The notes under the pieces were generated by a model. It was not told the origin of the DNA. It did no database searches and worked only from the letters and a program-made list of their open reading frames with translations. The translations under genes were made by a program, and so were the position numbers. Below are positions 10,601-18,981 of a DNA stretch of 64,000 nucleotides, one piece after another. This DNA is from Myxococcales bacterium (GTDB lineage Bacteria > Myxococcota_A > Polyangia > Palsa-1104 > JAEUJZ01), in NCBI GenBank assembly GCA_016794465.1, contig JAEUKA010000040.1, positions 1 to 64,000 on the forward strand, in the 5' to 3' direction. The first letter of the stretch is position 1, and each line of letters starts with the position of its first letter.

Positions 10601-12700
10601 TGTCTCCCACGCCGACTCCCAAGGCGCCGCCGCTCCGCTCAGTAGGAGCTGGGCCGCTTCCTGTTCCAGTGCTGAAAGACCGCCTCGCTCGACGAGCGCA
10701 TCGATTCCCAAGCCAGCAGGAGAGAACTTCCGCAGGGCCGCCGCTTTGCGTGCCGACTCTCCCAGCGAAAAGTACGCACGCAGCAGACCGGGACGCAGGG
10801 GCCGCAGCGCCAGCAGCGCTTCATCAACCATCACCAGACCGATCGCAGCCGGAACCCCGACCCCGCTATCCGCATCGACCACTCGCAGCCGCAGCCGAGC
10901 CTCATCACCGGGTCGCAGCTCCGTTCGCCTGTCGCCACTTGCAAGCTCTGTCTTGGCTTCCACGCGCAGTGCCGACGGTCGCTCCACATAGACCAGCCTG
11001 CCGTCGCGGATCTGCTGTCCATCAGGACCTAACAGATACGCCAGCAGCGCCACCGTTCCCGACATCCGATCCGTGGGCTTCACCGTTACCTTGCCCTGAC
11101 CAGCATGAAGCGGAATCACCAGTGTCTCTTGCGTCTGTTGATCCCGCACCACATCGACAAAACAGAGTCCGTCCTTCATCGCTGGCGCCAGCACCGAAAG
11201 TACGATGCCATCCCCGCGTGGATACACCGCTCGATCGGTACGCAGCAGCAGCCCACCAGTGCTGCGTACTCCCAAGCAGCGCTGCTCACTCACAGGACTT
11301 CGACCAGGAAGCGTGACCGTCGCCCGCCCGAGCAGCTCTCCGGCGGGACAGTCTGGCTCTTTGGCGGCTCCCTTGCCAATGACTGCTGCCGCTGGACGAT
11401 GCTCCACCGTGGCAATTCCGATCGCACTTGTGCTCGCACGCAGCAAGACCGGATTCACAGAGCCAAGCTGCAGCGACACCTGGGCATTGGGAATCGGACT
11501 CCCATCGGGTCGCGCCACCAGCACATGCACTCTGTTTGGTACATCACTGATCAGCTGTCCCGCTTCCGGAACGATGTCGAGCTGCACCGGAGTCCGCACC
11601 ACTTGGATCTCACTGCGCGTCTCTGCTCGCTGGGCTGCTTCATCCTCCACCGACGCATCGAGGACCAGCTTCTGCTCCTCCGGCTGCGCATCCTTGGGCA
11701 GTGGCAGTCGCAGGGCCAGCTTCCCTTCGGAGTCCAGTCGACCATGGAGCGTGGCCAGCGCGGTGTTCTGGCCGCTCGACTGGGCATGCGCGCGCACAGT
11801 CACCTTGCCACCCACCACCGGCTTGCCCTGAAAGTACCGGGCACTCACAGAGAACTTGGCCTCTGCCCCAGGTTCATAGTAGCTCTGCTCTGCTGCGACC
11901 GACACCTTGAGCTTTGGCAGCACATAGCGCGACACCTCTATCTTGGTGGTAGAGACTGCTCTGGCCGTCACAGTAGCAGAAGACAGCTGCTCGGCTTGAA
12001 TCTGATAGGAACCCAGGAGCAGCTCCTCTGCGAGCGGCAAGTCTGCCGAAGCAATGCCAAAAGCCGAGACTGGTTGCTCAACCTGTAGGATGCGATTCCT
12101 TCGCGGATCTTCGACGGAAAATCGCACCTTCCCACCTTGCTGCGGTCGACCATCTTGGGAACGCAGTGTCAGCGAGCGAATGTGAACCGTCTGTCCCGGC
12201 TGATACAGCGGCTTGTCGCTCTGCACCAAGATTCGCGAAGAAGGAATCAGCTCCACCGCTTGGCTCTGCACGCTGACTTGATCTGCAATGCGCGCGCGAA
12301 TCTCCAGCTGATACTTGCCTGCGGGCCAGCTCGGCACCGCAAAGTGAGCATCTAGGTATCCGCTCGGCTCGGTAACACCGTCGCTCAGCTTGGCGCTCTT
12401 GCCACTTCCGGACAGACTGATCGTTACCGCGACTCCCCCGAGCGGCTGCGTCTCTGTCTCGCTTGGGGAGAGGTGGGTTGCCACCCGCAGCGCGGCCTCT
12501 GTACCCGGTGTCAGCGACTTGCTCCCTCGCGCAAAGACTCCCATCGCACCGCGCAACTCTACCGGATTGGGTGGTTCCGAAATGGCAGGTGGCGCAAGCA
12601 AGACAAGCAGCGCGGCACCGAGCCGACCCAGGAACAGACTCAGCGCGGGCGGTCGAAAGCGAAAGGAGAGAGCTGGCTTCTGCATGGCCGAATCAGACAC
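7670..12700 (-). CDS. Alpha-2-macroglobulin family protein with thioester
   Basis: A 1676-residue secreted or anchored macroglobulin. A hydrophobic signal segment lies at about 25-42; no clear lipobox is seen. Early MG domains include the MG2-type SDKPLYQPGQTVHIR. The thioester motif is HGCFEQ with the Cys at about residue 1176, followed by the alpha-helical TED (GGGFSWF, AYGLEEF, YVALAVKR) and a C-terminal receptor-like domain. Bacterial A2Ms trap proteases in the periplasm. A segment at about 840-890 (DPWGTRMRL ... AGPDGVFGTADDLY) resembles the C-terminal region of GspG pseudopilins and lies where a bait region might be. The start could also be the ATG at 12685. It follows a small membrane-protein gene on the same strand; no PBP1c neighbour is present. 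Confidence 0.9.
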   Translation of the reverse strand: MSDSAMQKPALSFRFRPPALSLFLGRLGAALLVLLAPPAISEPPNPVELRGAMGVFARGSKSLTPGTEAALRVATHLSPSETETQPLGGVAVTISLSGSGKSAKLSDGVTEPSGYLDAHFAVPSWPAGKYQLEIRARIADQVSVQSQAVELIPSSRILVQSDKPLYQPGQTVHIRSLTLRSQDGRPQQGGKVRFSVEDPRRNRILQVEQPVSAFGIASADLPLAEELLLGSYQIQAEQLSSATVTARAVSTTKIEVSRYVLPKLKVSVAAEQSYYEPGAEAKFSVSARYFQGKPVVGGKVTVRAHAQSSGQNTALATLHGRLDSEGKLALRLPLPKDAQPEEQKLVLDASVEDEAAQRAETRSEIQVVRTPVQLDIVPEAGQLISDVPNRVHVLVARPDGSPIPNAQVSLQLGSVNPVLLRASTSAIGIATVEHRPAAAVIGKGAAKEPDCPAGELLGRATVTLPGRSPVSEQRCLGVRSTGGLLLRTDRAVYPRGDGIVLSVLAPAMKDGLCFVDVVRDQQTQETLVIPLHAGQGKVTVKPTDRMSGTVALLAYLLGPDGQQIRDGRLVYVERPSALRVEAKTELASGDRRTELRPGDEARLRLRVVDADSGVGVPAAIGLVMVDEALLALRPLRPGLLRAYFSLGESARKAAALRKFSPAGLGIDALVERGGLSALEQEAAQLLLSGAAAPWESAWETNPWAERRQALVTLKGKWSEAVHRYEKGHSLGERIPGQAGKWRYRADLPSLMRTSGVLSLSELRDPWRRPLTTEMLIQAASLPPFEEYVKGLLDDKLTDLYSALWKQIDAELKSGTRQKDKDGSVLISEDDLKRLGDALLVDPWGTRMRLQTRKRVHKIGPLLSKTVIYTAGPDGVFGTADDLYPSDNICYHQSCRRGSGVMEVVGIPAAQAFAQHGMLCGCGYGAAGGGLAGRHASIVRMVAASAESSGVAGKKDSVRSSFPETLLYRPEVLTDEKGEATVPLTIADSITTWRLLAEAVAQDGRLGSLVMGVPVSQDFFVDLDLPPVITQHDELAVPVPVYNHLKLPQRVTLTLLPDPWFEPLGPLTDTIELAPGQAGVRYFRIKASAVGKQALRLSARGSVASDAVERHVEVVPDGIEQVSSVQERLTGQRASHSVSVPAMVIPGTSEVLLKLYPAPAAHVVEGLDSLLRMPHGCFEQTSSTTYPNALILQYLRRTRRSTPAIETKALEYLGKGYQKLLSFEVPGGGFSWFGSAPAHKVLTAYGLEEFADMSEVYSVDPKVIARTQRWLLSQQRSDGSFEPDHGGIREGAINAMADDTLRTTAYVALAVKRTDSGGAHHAAIERAKDYVRKTLTGQVISDPYTLSLCTELLGGGFVPLAGKGEGALPLAEKLWATRQVGADGRAAFFTPSSSTPTHGNGKSGIIETTAMAASALHRSAALSRSSAALSFLVSAKDSFGTWHSTQATIRALKAMLLAEGGNQQQVDGTIEVLWNGVKHTSLRLTAKEESMRLVTLPAPLPGTHQLGLQLVGRGGIDYQLVTRSYVPRDAPVRAGASVEPSKESTPITIRTELSTRELRREQSLIQTVHLSAKRESMMPLLSAGIPPGFSVEREGLDLLVAQGQIEKYELTPRYVTLYLRKLEAGMEKHFPITLIAHLPGKVQVPASSVYPYYEPELRSQADPVVVTIQKETEPESR

Positions 12701-12746
12701 TGCGAACGGCCCAAAGTTCCCGCAAAAGTCTGTCGCTTGCTTCCCA

Positions 12747-13004
12747 CTATCGCCAGCTAGACGCTACGATCAATACAAATAGCAGCAGTCCACCGACCAG
12801 CATCAGCCATGCGAACCAGTCTGGACGGAAGCGCGCCCGCAGCTCTCGCAAGCGCTGGGAATCTTCATCACTTAGATCCGATTCCTTGCCAGAAGCAGAA
12901 ATCCTGCGAAGCAGCTCGCGGGCGGCACCGAAGTGGCCGGCCCGATGCTCAGCCAACACCCGATCTAGCTGCGCAGATACCGTCGGTTCAACTTGCGAGG
13001 ACAT
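12747..13004 (-). CDS. Small protein with one C-terminal membrane segment
   Basis: An 85-residue protein with an N-terminal helical cytoplasmic part (AQLDRVLAEHRAGHFGAARELLRR, charged, TPR-like) and a C-terminal membrane helix (WFAWLMLVGGLLLFVLIVAS). It lies 46 bp upstream of the macroglobulin gene on the same strand and is probably co-transcribed. It is divergent from the T6SS cluster. No family is recognised. Confidence 0.6.
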   Translation of the reverse strand: MSSQVEPTVSAQLDRVLAEHRAGHFGAARELLRRISASGKESDLSDEDSQRLRELRARFRPDWFAWLMLVGGLLLFVLIVASSWR

Positions 13005-13137
13005 CTAGCCTGTGTAGTGGACTCTCGCGACCACGTCAACCACTCTGTCACGCACCGCGCAGCGATCCGAAGGAATCCGCAGCGTGTACATCACCCAAGT
13101 CTCAAGCAAATATCAACATTTAGCAGTTATTCATCTA

Positions 13138-13153
13138 AATATGATATCATATT
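13138..13153. promoter_or_regulatory. 16-bp perfect palindrome in an AT-rich divergent promoter region
   Basis: AATATGATATCATATT is a perfect palindrome in an unusually AT-rich patch (about 13100-13160) between the minus-strand membrane-protein gene (start 13004) and the first T6SS-cluster gene (start 13207). It overlaps TATGAT/TATCAT hexamers that resemble -10 elements. A dimeric repressor or activator of the T6SS cluster could bind here; this is inferred from position and symmetry only. Confidence 0.4.
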
Positions 13154-13206
13154 ACAAAGCCACACATGGGAAGCAAACCTCCCTTCGGAGAAAATGCGGA
13201 GCCGTG

Positions 13207-15012
13207 ATGAACGAACCCGAGCTGGATCTGGATGTCCTTGCGCGCCGCTTGTGGCAAGTCACCGGGCAAGACCCGCAGGCCGGGCCGCTCGTTATCGAGC
13301 CGTGGCTCCTCGCGAGCTGGAAGGACGGGAAGTCGATCACTGCGCTGCTCACCAAGGCGCATGAGCAGGCTCAGCCACCGACGAAGAGTGTGCTCAAGCA
13401 CGGAGTCGATTTCTATTACGACGCGGTTGCCCGACATGCCGCCGCAAGCAGAGACAGACCGGCCCTGCGCTACTTCGATCCATCGCGCGGCTGGCAGAGT
13501 CTTAGCTATGGCGAGCTGCATTCCCAATCGAATCGGCTGGTCGCTCGCTGGCTGACGCGGGGGGTGGCGCCGAGCTGCAAGCTCGTCCTGCTCGGTGAGA
13601 TCGGTCCGCAGTGGCTGCTCTCTCTGTTCTCGGCGCTGCGACTCGGCGCCACGGTCTGTCTGTTGCCTTCCATAGGAATCGACTTCGCCCTGCATCGCTT
13701 GCCAGCGCTCAGCCCCGATCACATTGTCTGCGAGCCGCTGATGTTGGCGCTGCTGCGGAGTCGGCTCGACAAAGCTCTTGCCGCCAAGCTGCTCTGCGAA
13801 GAACCGCTGCCCGGGACGCATCACAGTGGCTCGCATACCTATCCTCCCGATTCCCCTGCACTGTTGCTCTACACGCCTGTCCGCGATCCACTGGACAAGC
13901 CGACACCGGTCCCAGCGCGGCTGGCTCTCGTCGGTGCGCTGCGAGACGGGCTGCTGCTTTCACTCCGTCCCGGCGATCACATCGCTTATCCGCTCGCAGA
14001 TTTTTTGCAGCACCAGCCCATGCTGATCCTGACTACGCTGCTCGCGGGAGCGACCTGGGTTCACATTCCGCAGGAGGAGCTTCTGCGCAACCCCAGGCTG
14101 CTTGGAAACGTACCGCTGCGGGTCCTGGGAGTGATCGATGCAGTCCGTGATCTCCTCCTCAAGACTCCGTCCGGACTCCTGAGCGAGCTAAAGCTGTGGT
14201 TTCGGAATCCGGAAGAGCCGCAGCAAGTGGCCGCTTGGGATCGATTCCTAAAGCTCACCCCCTTTCCCGCGACACCGCATCTTAATCTGGTGTTCGACGG
14301 TGCAGCGGGTGGCGCGGTGCTGTTTTCAGAGCGAACGCTGCGACGGATTCATGGGCATGTGCTGCCGGTTCCGGGCGTTCCTTTTGAGCTCAAGATGACC
14401 GCTCCAGCCGGACCCAAGTCTGTGTCCGATCATGGTCTGTTTACAGCACAGACCCAGAAGCCGGGATACATGATCTTGGCGCGGACTCCGGACTCCTATC
14501 TGTATGGTGGAACGCTCACGCCCAGGCGAAGTGGTCGACTGTTTGCGACCCAAGATGTGGTGGCCGTAGCGCGGACTCTGCCAGCGGTTCAAGACGCCGC
14601 TGTGGTGGCTGTGCCCGCGACAGAACAGCCAGGGAAGTGGCTGTTTGTGCTGCTGCTATTTTGTGGCGGAACAGCGGCTCTGCAAGAGCGGACAAACCTG
14701 GCTGCGCAGCTCCGCGAAGAACTAGAAAAGAAGCTCCGCGCCCAGCTGGGACCGGCGCATCTTCCCGATGTGATTGAGGTGTATCCGATCTCTGCTCGTC
14801 GCCAAGAGACAGCGACCGGACCGCTCGATGAAGCCTGGGTACAGAGTCTGTTTGCCAGTGGTCTTTTGCAGCGCAAAGCCGAGCTGGCTCCCTTCCGATC
14901 CCTGAGTGCTCTGCGGACCGCAGCGCTGCGGACTCCTTTGGGCAGACTGGTTGCAGCGGCTGACCCGGGTCCGCCCACTTTCCACGACGACAAGGATGAC
15001 ACCGATGCTTGA
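13207..15012 (+). CDS. Divergent ANL (AMP-binding) superfamily protein, probably catalytically degenerate
   Basis: A 601-residue protein with the order of an adenylate-forming enzyme: an N-terminal region with YYDAVARHAAASRDRPALRY and SYGELHSQSNRLV, a large Rossmann-like half, and a C-terminal part (VVAVARTLPAVQDAAVVAVP). The phosphate-loop motif expected as YTSGTTGxPKG reads YTPVRDPLDKP at about residue 218. The usual TGD and the K-containing hinge motif are not visible. I therefore infer a pseudo-enzyme. It heads the T6SS cluster and its last codons overlap the next start (ATG at 15005, TGA at 15010-15012), which implies coupled translation. The ATG at 13207 is preceded by a GCGGAG ribosome site; the frame continues upstream into AT-rich DNA. 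Confidence 0.65.
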   Translation: MNEPELDLDVLARRLWQVTGQDPQAGPLVIEPWLLASWKDGKSITALLTKAHEQAQPPTKSVLKHGVDFYYDAVARHAAASRDRPALRYFDPSRGWQSLSYGELHSQSNRLVARWLTRGVAPSCKLVLLGEIGPQWLLSLFSALRLGATVCLLPSIGIDFALHRLPALSPDHIVCEPLMLALLRSRLDKALAAKLLCEEPLPGTHHSGSHTYPPDSPALLLYTPVRDPLDKPTPVPARLALVGALRDGLLLSLRPGDHIAYPLADFLQHQPMLILTTLLAGATWVHIPQEELLRNPRLLGNVPLRVLGVIDAVRDLLLKTPSGLLSELKLWFRNPEEPQQVAAWDRFLKLTPFPATPHLNLVFDGAAGGAVLFSERTLRRIHGHVLPVPGVPFELKMTAPAGPKSVSDHGLFTAQTQKPGYMILARTPDSYLYGGTLTPRRSGRLFATQDVVAVARTLPAVQDAAVVAVPATEQPGKWLFVLLLFCGGTAALQERTNLAAQLREELEKKLRAQLGPAHLPDVIEVYPISARRQETATGPLDEAWVQSLFASGLLQRKAELAPFRSLSALRTAALRTPLGRLVAAADPGPPTFHDDKDDTDA

Positions 15013-16459
15013 TCTCTCCCTGATCGATCGCGACTTGACGGATCAAACGGCTGTGGAGCTGGATACCACCGACGAGCGCTTGGCCAAGATTATGAGCCTA
15101 GCAGCCGCCGATCGATTTCCCGAAGCGGCAGAAGCTGCGCAAGCTGTATTTGAACAGAACATCTACGACTTTCGCATCTTGGGAGCATTTTTGTTTGGTG
15201 TGTATCTCGAAAAGGGAATGGAGATCGTTCCCGAGCTGCTCGGAACGCTCGCCCGCAGCCTCTCCTCCAGCTTCCCGACCTGGGGTCCACAAAACAAAAA
15301 GCAGATTCACGCCGACAACATGCTCAAGTGGCTGCTGGCGGCGATGCTGCGCGACATCCGACTGCACGAAACGCTGCAAGATGATACGTGGAAGCAGTGG
15401 AACAGTGGCTCGGAATACACCATTGCAGAAAGGCAGGGACTGAAGCTAATTCCCGAGCTGCACGAGCGCATGGTCAGCCAGCTTGGGAATGCCAAAGCCC
15501 TGCCCTACTTGCTGCAGCTGGAGTCAATGCTTCAGAAGCTGGAGCAGTCTGCACAGAGTTCCCAGCCCCGCATCGGTCGCGGTCGGGAAGACATCTTGAG
15601 TGTCAAGCTGGGCGGTGTTGAGCCCGCACCCAGCGAAGCCGCACCAAGTGATGGCGACAATCAAGACAGCAGCAGCGACGACGATTCCTCTTCTGATTCC
15701 TCTTCGGAGTCATCGCCAAGCTCATCGTCCGGAAGCTCTTCTTCATCGAGCAATTCTTCGAGTAACTCATCGAGCAATTCTTCCAGCAATTCTTCCAGCA
15801 GCTCATCGAGTGACTCTTCCAGCAGCTCCTCCTCTGCGTCTTCTCGCGCATCCTCGCCCTCTGCGTCCTCGTCTCCATCGGCTTCCTCTTCACCCTCTGC
15901 TTCCTCTTCCGCGCGCTCTTCCCAGAGCTCGCCCGAAAATGGAGAGGAGGACAGCGACTCTGCAAAGTCCTCATCAGCCAGTGCATCGAGCAGCAGCAGA
16001 GACGAAGAACGCGAGAGCGCGGAAAGAGAGGCTCGCGAAACGGAACAAGCCGATCGAGAAGCCAGAGCCAAGGAGCTGGCAGCGATCCAATCGGACGAGA
16101 CGACAGCGGAAGCAGAGTCGGGCCAAGACAAAGGGGGCCGTACACTGACCATTCCGGAAAGCGAGCCACTCCGGCAGCTGCGTCGCAAGCTTGCTGCGTT
16201 TCAAAAGCTCGTGGCTGCCGATGATCACCAGCGGGCGGCCATTGTGGCGGCTGATCTCCTACAGACACTCGATCACTTCGATCCAAGACTCTATCTGCCG
16301 TTTCTGTTTCGTAAGTTCTTCCGCATTCTCAGCGTGATCGGAAATGATCTCACTCCGCACATGGAGGAGCGTACCGACCTGACGTACAAAGCGCTGCTGC
16401 AGCTGTATCGGGTCGATCTCGACTACTTCGTGCGCAGCGCCTCGAATCGGAAGCGGTAG
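15005..16459 (+). CDS. IglI/TssA-like T6SS protein with a long poly-Ser linker
   Basis: A 484-residue protein. Residues about 1-200 are helical, with AAEAAQAVFEQNIYDFRIL, FGVYLEKGMEIVPELL and TWGPQNKKQIHADNMLKWLL, which recall IglI of the Francisella-type system and TssA/ImpA N-terminal domains. Residues about 220-320 are almost entirely Ser with Asp, Asn, Glu, Ala and Pro, a disordered linker. The C-terminal domain (LRQLRRKLAAFQKLV ... HFDPRLYLPFLFRKFF) is helical. TssA-type proteins organise sheath and tube assembly at the baseplate. The start at 15005 overlaps the stop of the upstream ANL-like gene. The call is by resemblance and position; the exact family is uncertain. Confidence 0.6.
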   Translation: MLDLSLIDRDLTDQTAVELDTTDERLAKIMSLAAADRFPEAAEAAQAVFEQNIYDFRILGAFLFGVYLEKGMEIVPELLGTLARSLSSSFPTWGPQNKKQIHADNMLKWLLAAMLRDIRLHETLQDDTWKQWNSGSEYTIAERQGLKLIPELHERMVSQLGNAKALPYLLQLESMLQKLEQSAQSSQPRIGRGREDILSVKLGGVEPAPSEAAPSDGDNQDSSSDDDSSSDSSSESSPSSSSGSSSSSSNSSSNSSSNSSSNSSSSSSSDSSSSSSSASSRASSPSASSSPSASSSPSASSSARSSQSSPENGEEDSDSAKSSSASASSSSRDEERESAEREARETEQADREARAKELAAIQSDETTAEAESGQDKGGRTLTIPESEPLRQLRRKLAAFQKLVAADDHQRAAIVAADLLQTLDHFDPRLYLPFLFRKFFRILSVIGNDLTPHMEERTDLTYKALLQLYRVDLDYFVRSASNRKR

Positions 16460-16492
16460 TCGCTTCAGTTGCCTAGGTAGAAGTAGGGGTGA

Positions 16493-18070
16493 ATGGCAGA
16501 GCCTCCTAAAAGACCGCCGCCGGTTCCCAAGTATGCCTCGCTGCCGACGCTGGCCGAGTCAAGTGTGGAAGGTCTGCCCAGTGTCGTGATCGATCTGGGG
16601 GATGCGCATTCGTCCGCACCAAGCGGGGATGCCACGCTGATCCTGCCCGCCAAGAACTTCCCGCTCAAGATCGATCAGGCACCAGCCAAGACCGCTGCGT
16701 CTCCTTCCCCGATTGGCAAGCCGACTCCCAGCGTGATGATCTCGCAGGACTCCACGCTGATCCTTCACCGAGATGAGCTGGCCAAGTCCATCGGAAAGCC
16801 AGCCGCAGCACCTCCCACTGCACCGATCAAATCCAGTGCAGCGCCAGCAGCAGCAGGTCCTGCCAAGACACTCATGAAGACGCTGGCCAAGCCCATTCCA
16901 GCGCCGTCCGTGACCCCGGCAGCGAAGCCTCCTGCCAGCGACGAAAAGACCCTGATTCTGTCTGCACCTGCGAAGGCTCCGATTCCTGCTGCGGCTCCGC
17001 TTCCCAAAGCAGCTCCGCTTCCTATTGCCGCTCCACTTCCCAACGTGCCGCAGGTTCAACCAGAGAAGTCCGTACCCAAAGCCGAGAGTCCGCGCAGTCA
17101 GCCAGAACGCAAGGCACTCGATCTTCGGAAGCCGAGTGTCCCCGTCCCACCAGCGCCGCCAGCCAAGCCTATACTGACTCCGGCACCGCCGCCGCCACCG
17201 TCGAACAAGCAGCTTCAGCAGCGCATTCGTGAGCTGATTCACCGCTTTGATGTCCCGGCGCTCCTCGATGCACTGCTGAGCATGGGATACGGCGAAGAAC
17301 AGATCGAGTTCATGAGCAATCCGGTGCTGACACATCGCGGCTCTCTGCTGGAAGACATCGAGTTTTTGGACCATCCACCGCGTGTCCTCATCCTGGCCAA
17401 CCTGGGACTGCTCAGCGGACAGGGACCGATTCCTTCGTACTTCTATCAGCTACTCTCCGAGCAGCGCGACGCGTCGATGACAGAGTTCCTGTGGTTCTTT
17501 GACAATGCCCTGCTGCGCCAGCGCTTCCAAGGTCTGTTTCCCGAGCGCGATCGGCAGGTGATGCCAGACTGGGGTGAGGTCAAGAGACTCCAGCTGGCAC
17601 TGCTGCAGCTTGGCGCCCCTGTTGGCATGCACTGGCTGTTTCGCCAAGTGTATCCAGAGCTGCCAGTCTCTGTACGGCGGTCGATCCAGAAGCGCAGGGT
17701 CCGAACGGAAGGTGCGAAGCTCGGTGAGTCATCCCTGGGAAGCGGCTGTGCATTCGGAGGATTCACCCTGGTGCCGGTTGGTGGGATTGATGTTCGGCTG
17801 CTCTGTGAAGAGTGGGAAACGCCCGCCGGAAGACCCTGGGCTCACGTGGCAGAGCAGCGCTTGTCACGCCTCATCATGCCTGCGCTGGAGAGTACGGATC
17901 TGTTTCTGACCGTGACCCTGGTCTTCCTGGATCGTCAGTCGTACGCAAAGCTGGCCGCCCAGCACTTCTTGGGATACGAGCCGATCGCCGCCCCTCCCAG
18001 TGAAGATCAGCTGCCACCGGCCCAGCAGGTGATCCTGTTTCAAGGTGAGATTGGGACCAATCCCCGCTGA
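16493..18070 (+). CDS. tssG: TssG-like baseplate protein with a long Pro/Ala-rich N-terminal extension
   Basis: A 525-residue protein. The first about 240 residues are Pro, Ala, Lys and Ser rich and contain three copies of a short motif: DATLIL (T48), DSTLIL (T88) and EKTLIL (T153). The C-terminal about 285 residues have the TssG/ImpH layout: LIHRFDVPALLDALL, IEFMSNPVLTHRGSLLEDIEF, LLSGQGPIPSYFYQLL and FLWFFDNALLRQRF. TssG normally has no such leader and is about 330-360 residues. It forms the baseplate wedge with TssE, TssF and TssK. A TAGGGGTGA site precedes the ATG. A gap of about 350 bp follows before tssB. Confidence 0.7.
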   Translation: MAEPPKRPPPVPKYASLPTLAESSVEGLPSVVIDLGDAHSSAPSGDATLILPAKNFPLKIDQAPAKTAASPSPIGKPTPSVMISQDSTLILHRDELAKSIGKPAAAPPTAPIKSSAAPAAAGPAKTLMKTLAKPIPAPSVTPAAKPPASDEKTLILSAPAKAPIPAAAPLPKAAPLPIAAPLPNVPQVQPEKSVPKAESPRSQPERKALDLRKPSVPVPPAPPAKPILTPAPPPPPSNKQLQQRIRELIHRFDVPALLDALLSMGYGEEQIEFMSNPVLTHRGSLLEDIEFLDHPPRVLILANLGLLSGQGPIPSYFYQLLSEQRDASMTEFLWFFDNALLRQRFQGLFPERDRQVMPDWGEVKRLQLALLQLGAPVGMHWLFRQVYPELPVSVRRSIQKRRVRTEGAKLGESSLGSGCAFGGFTLVPVGGIDVRLLCEEWETPAGRPWAHVAEQRLSRLIMPALESTDLFLTVTLVFLDRQSYAKLAAQHFLGYEPIAAPPSEDQLPPAQQVILFQGEIGTNPR

Positions 18071-18426
18071 CCGGAAACCCACTCCTTTCCCTTCCTTGCG
18101 CCTCATCTCTCCATTTGATCTCGATCCATGCAGCTGCGGCGGTTGCAGCAATTCCTGATTGCTCAAGGATAGATAGCGTAGTGTTCGACAGCGACGAAAA
18201 ATCAAACCAACATTTTGCGCTCTGCTTTCGATTTCTTGCCAAATTCCTAAACAGAAACAGTGCTTCACAGAGAGCCATTGACGCTTCGGGCGAAAGCTGC
18301 CACTTACAAAGATACTGTGGTGGACGCGTCGCAGCGGCGCGTTGAAGTGAGCGATCGAGCGTGCAGTTTCATCTGTGACGCTGCAAGCACCGCGCGCTCG
18401 GAGTTTGCCATAAGGAGTTGTGCATC
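18071..18426 (+). promoter_or_regulatory. Intergenic region before tssB, likely the promoter of the second T6SS block
   Basis: No convincing gene lies here. The stretch 18160-18320 is locally AT-rich compared with its neighbours, as expected for a promoter, and an AAGGAG ribosome site at 18412-18417 serves the GTG start of tssB. I found no clear -24/-12 sigma-54 match and no clear -35/-10 pair, so the promoter position is not defined. Confidence 0.4.
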
Positions 18427-18969
18427 GTGGCGATTCAAGATGAGATTCCCAAGTCCCGGCTAACACTCACGTATCGGACGACGATCAATGGCGCGATGCA
18501 AGACATCTCGCTGCCGTTCCGAATCCTTGTCCTGGCCGACTTTTCAATGGGTACATCGACCGATCGCAAGCTCGATCTGGCCGATCGCAAGCTGCGTCCT
18601 TTGTCGGGTCGGAACCTCGATCCGCTCATGAAGGACATGAAGATGCGGCTGCGGACGACGGTGAAAAACTGCATCGATCCGGACAACGAAGAGTCGATCG
18701 ACATCGATCTTCCGATCGACTCCATGAAGTCGTTCTCTCCAGATCAGATCGCGTACAACATCCCGAAAGTGCGGGCCCTCCTGATGCTGAAGCAGCTGCT
18801 GCTTGAGACGCAGGCCAGCATCGACAACCGCAAAGAGATGCGCAAGATCGTTCAGGATCTGTACAGCAAACCCGAAGTCATCCGCGAGCTGGCCACCAAG
18901 CTCGATGACTTTCAGGGCCTGCGACTTCCCGCCAAGGGAGCGACCAGCACTCAGGTCAGTGGGAACTAA
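18427..18969 (+). CDS. tssB: T6SS contractile sheath small subunit TssB
   Basis: A 180-residue protein matching TssB/VipA/IglA: PKSRLTLTYRTTING, ISLPFRILVLADFSM, then a helical C-terminus (ALLMLKQLLLETQASIDNRKEMRKIV). TssB pairs with TssC to build the contractile sheath around the Hcp tube in the cytoplasm. The GTG at 18427 is preferred: AAGGAG lies 9 bp upstream, while the in-frame TTG at 18418 directly abuts that site. tssC follows after 12 bp. Confidence 0.9.
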   Translation: MAIQDEIPKSRLTLTYRTTINGAMQDISLPFRILVLADFSMGTSTDRKLDLADRKLRPLSGRNLDPLMKDMKMRLRTTVKNCIDPDNEESIDIDLPIDSMKSFSPDQIAYNIPKVRALLMLKQLLLETQASIDNRKEMRKIVQDLYSKPEVIRELATKLDDFQGLRLPAKGATSTQVSGN

Positions 18970-18981
18970 GGGAGAAGAGCC

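Noticed and set aside
18071..18426. Sigma-54 promoter before tssB
   Set aside because: No GG-N10-GC pair fitting the -24/-12 consensus was found with confidence.
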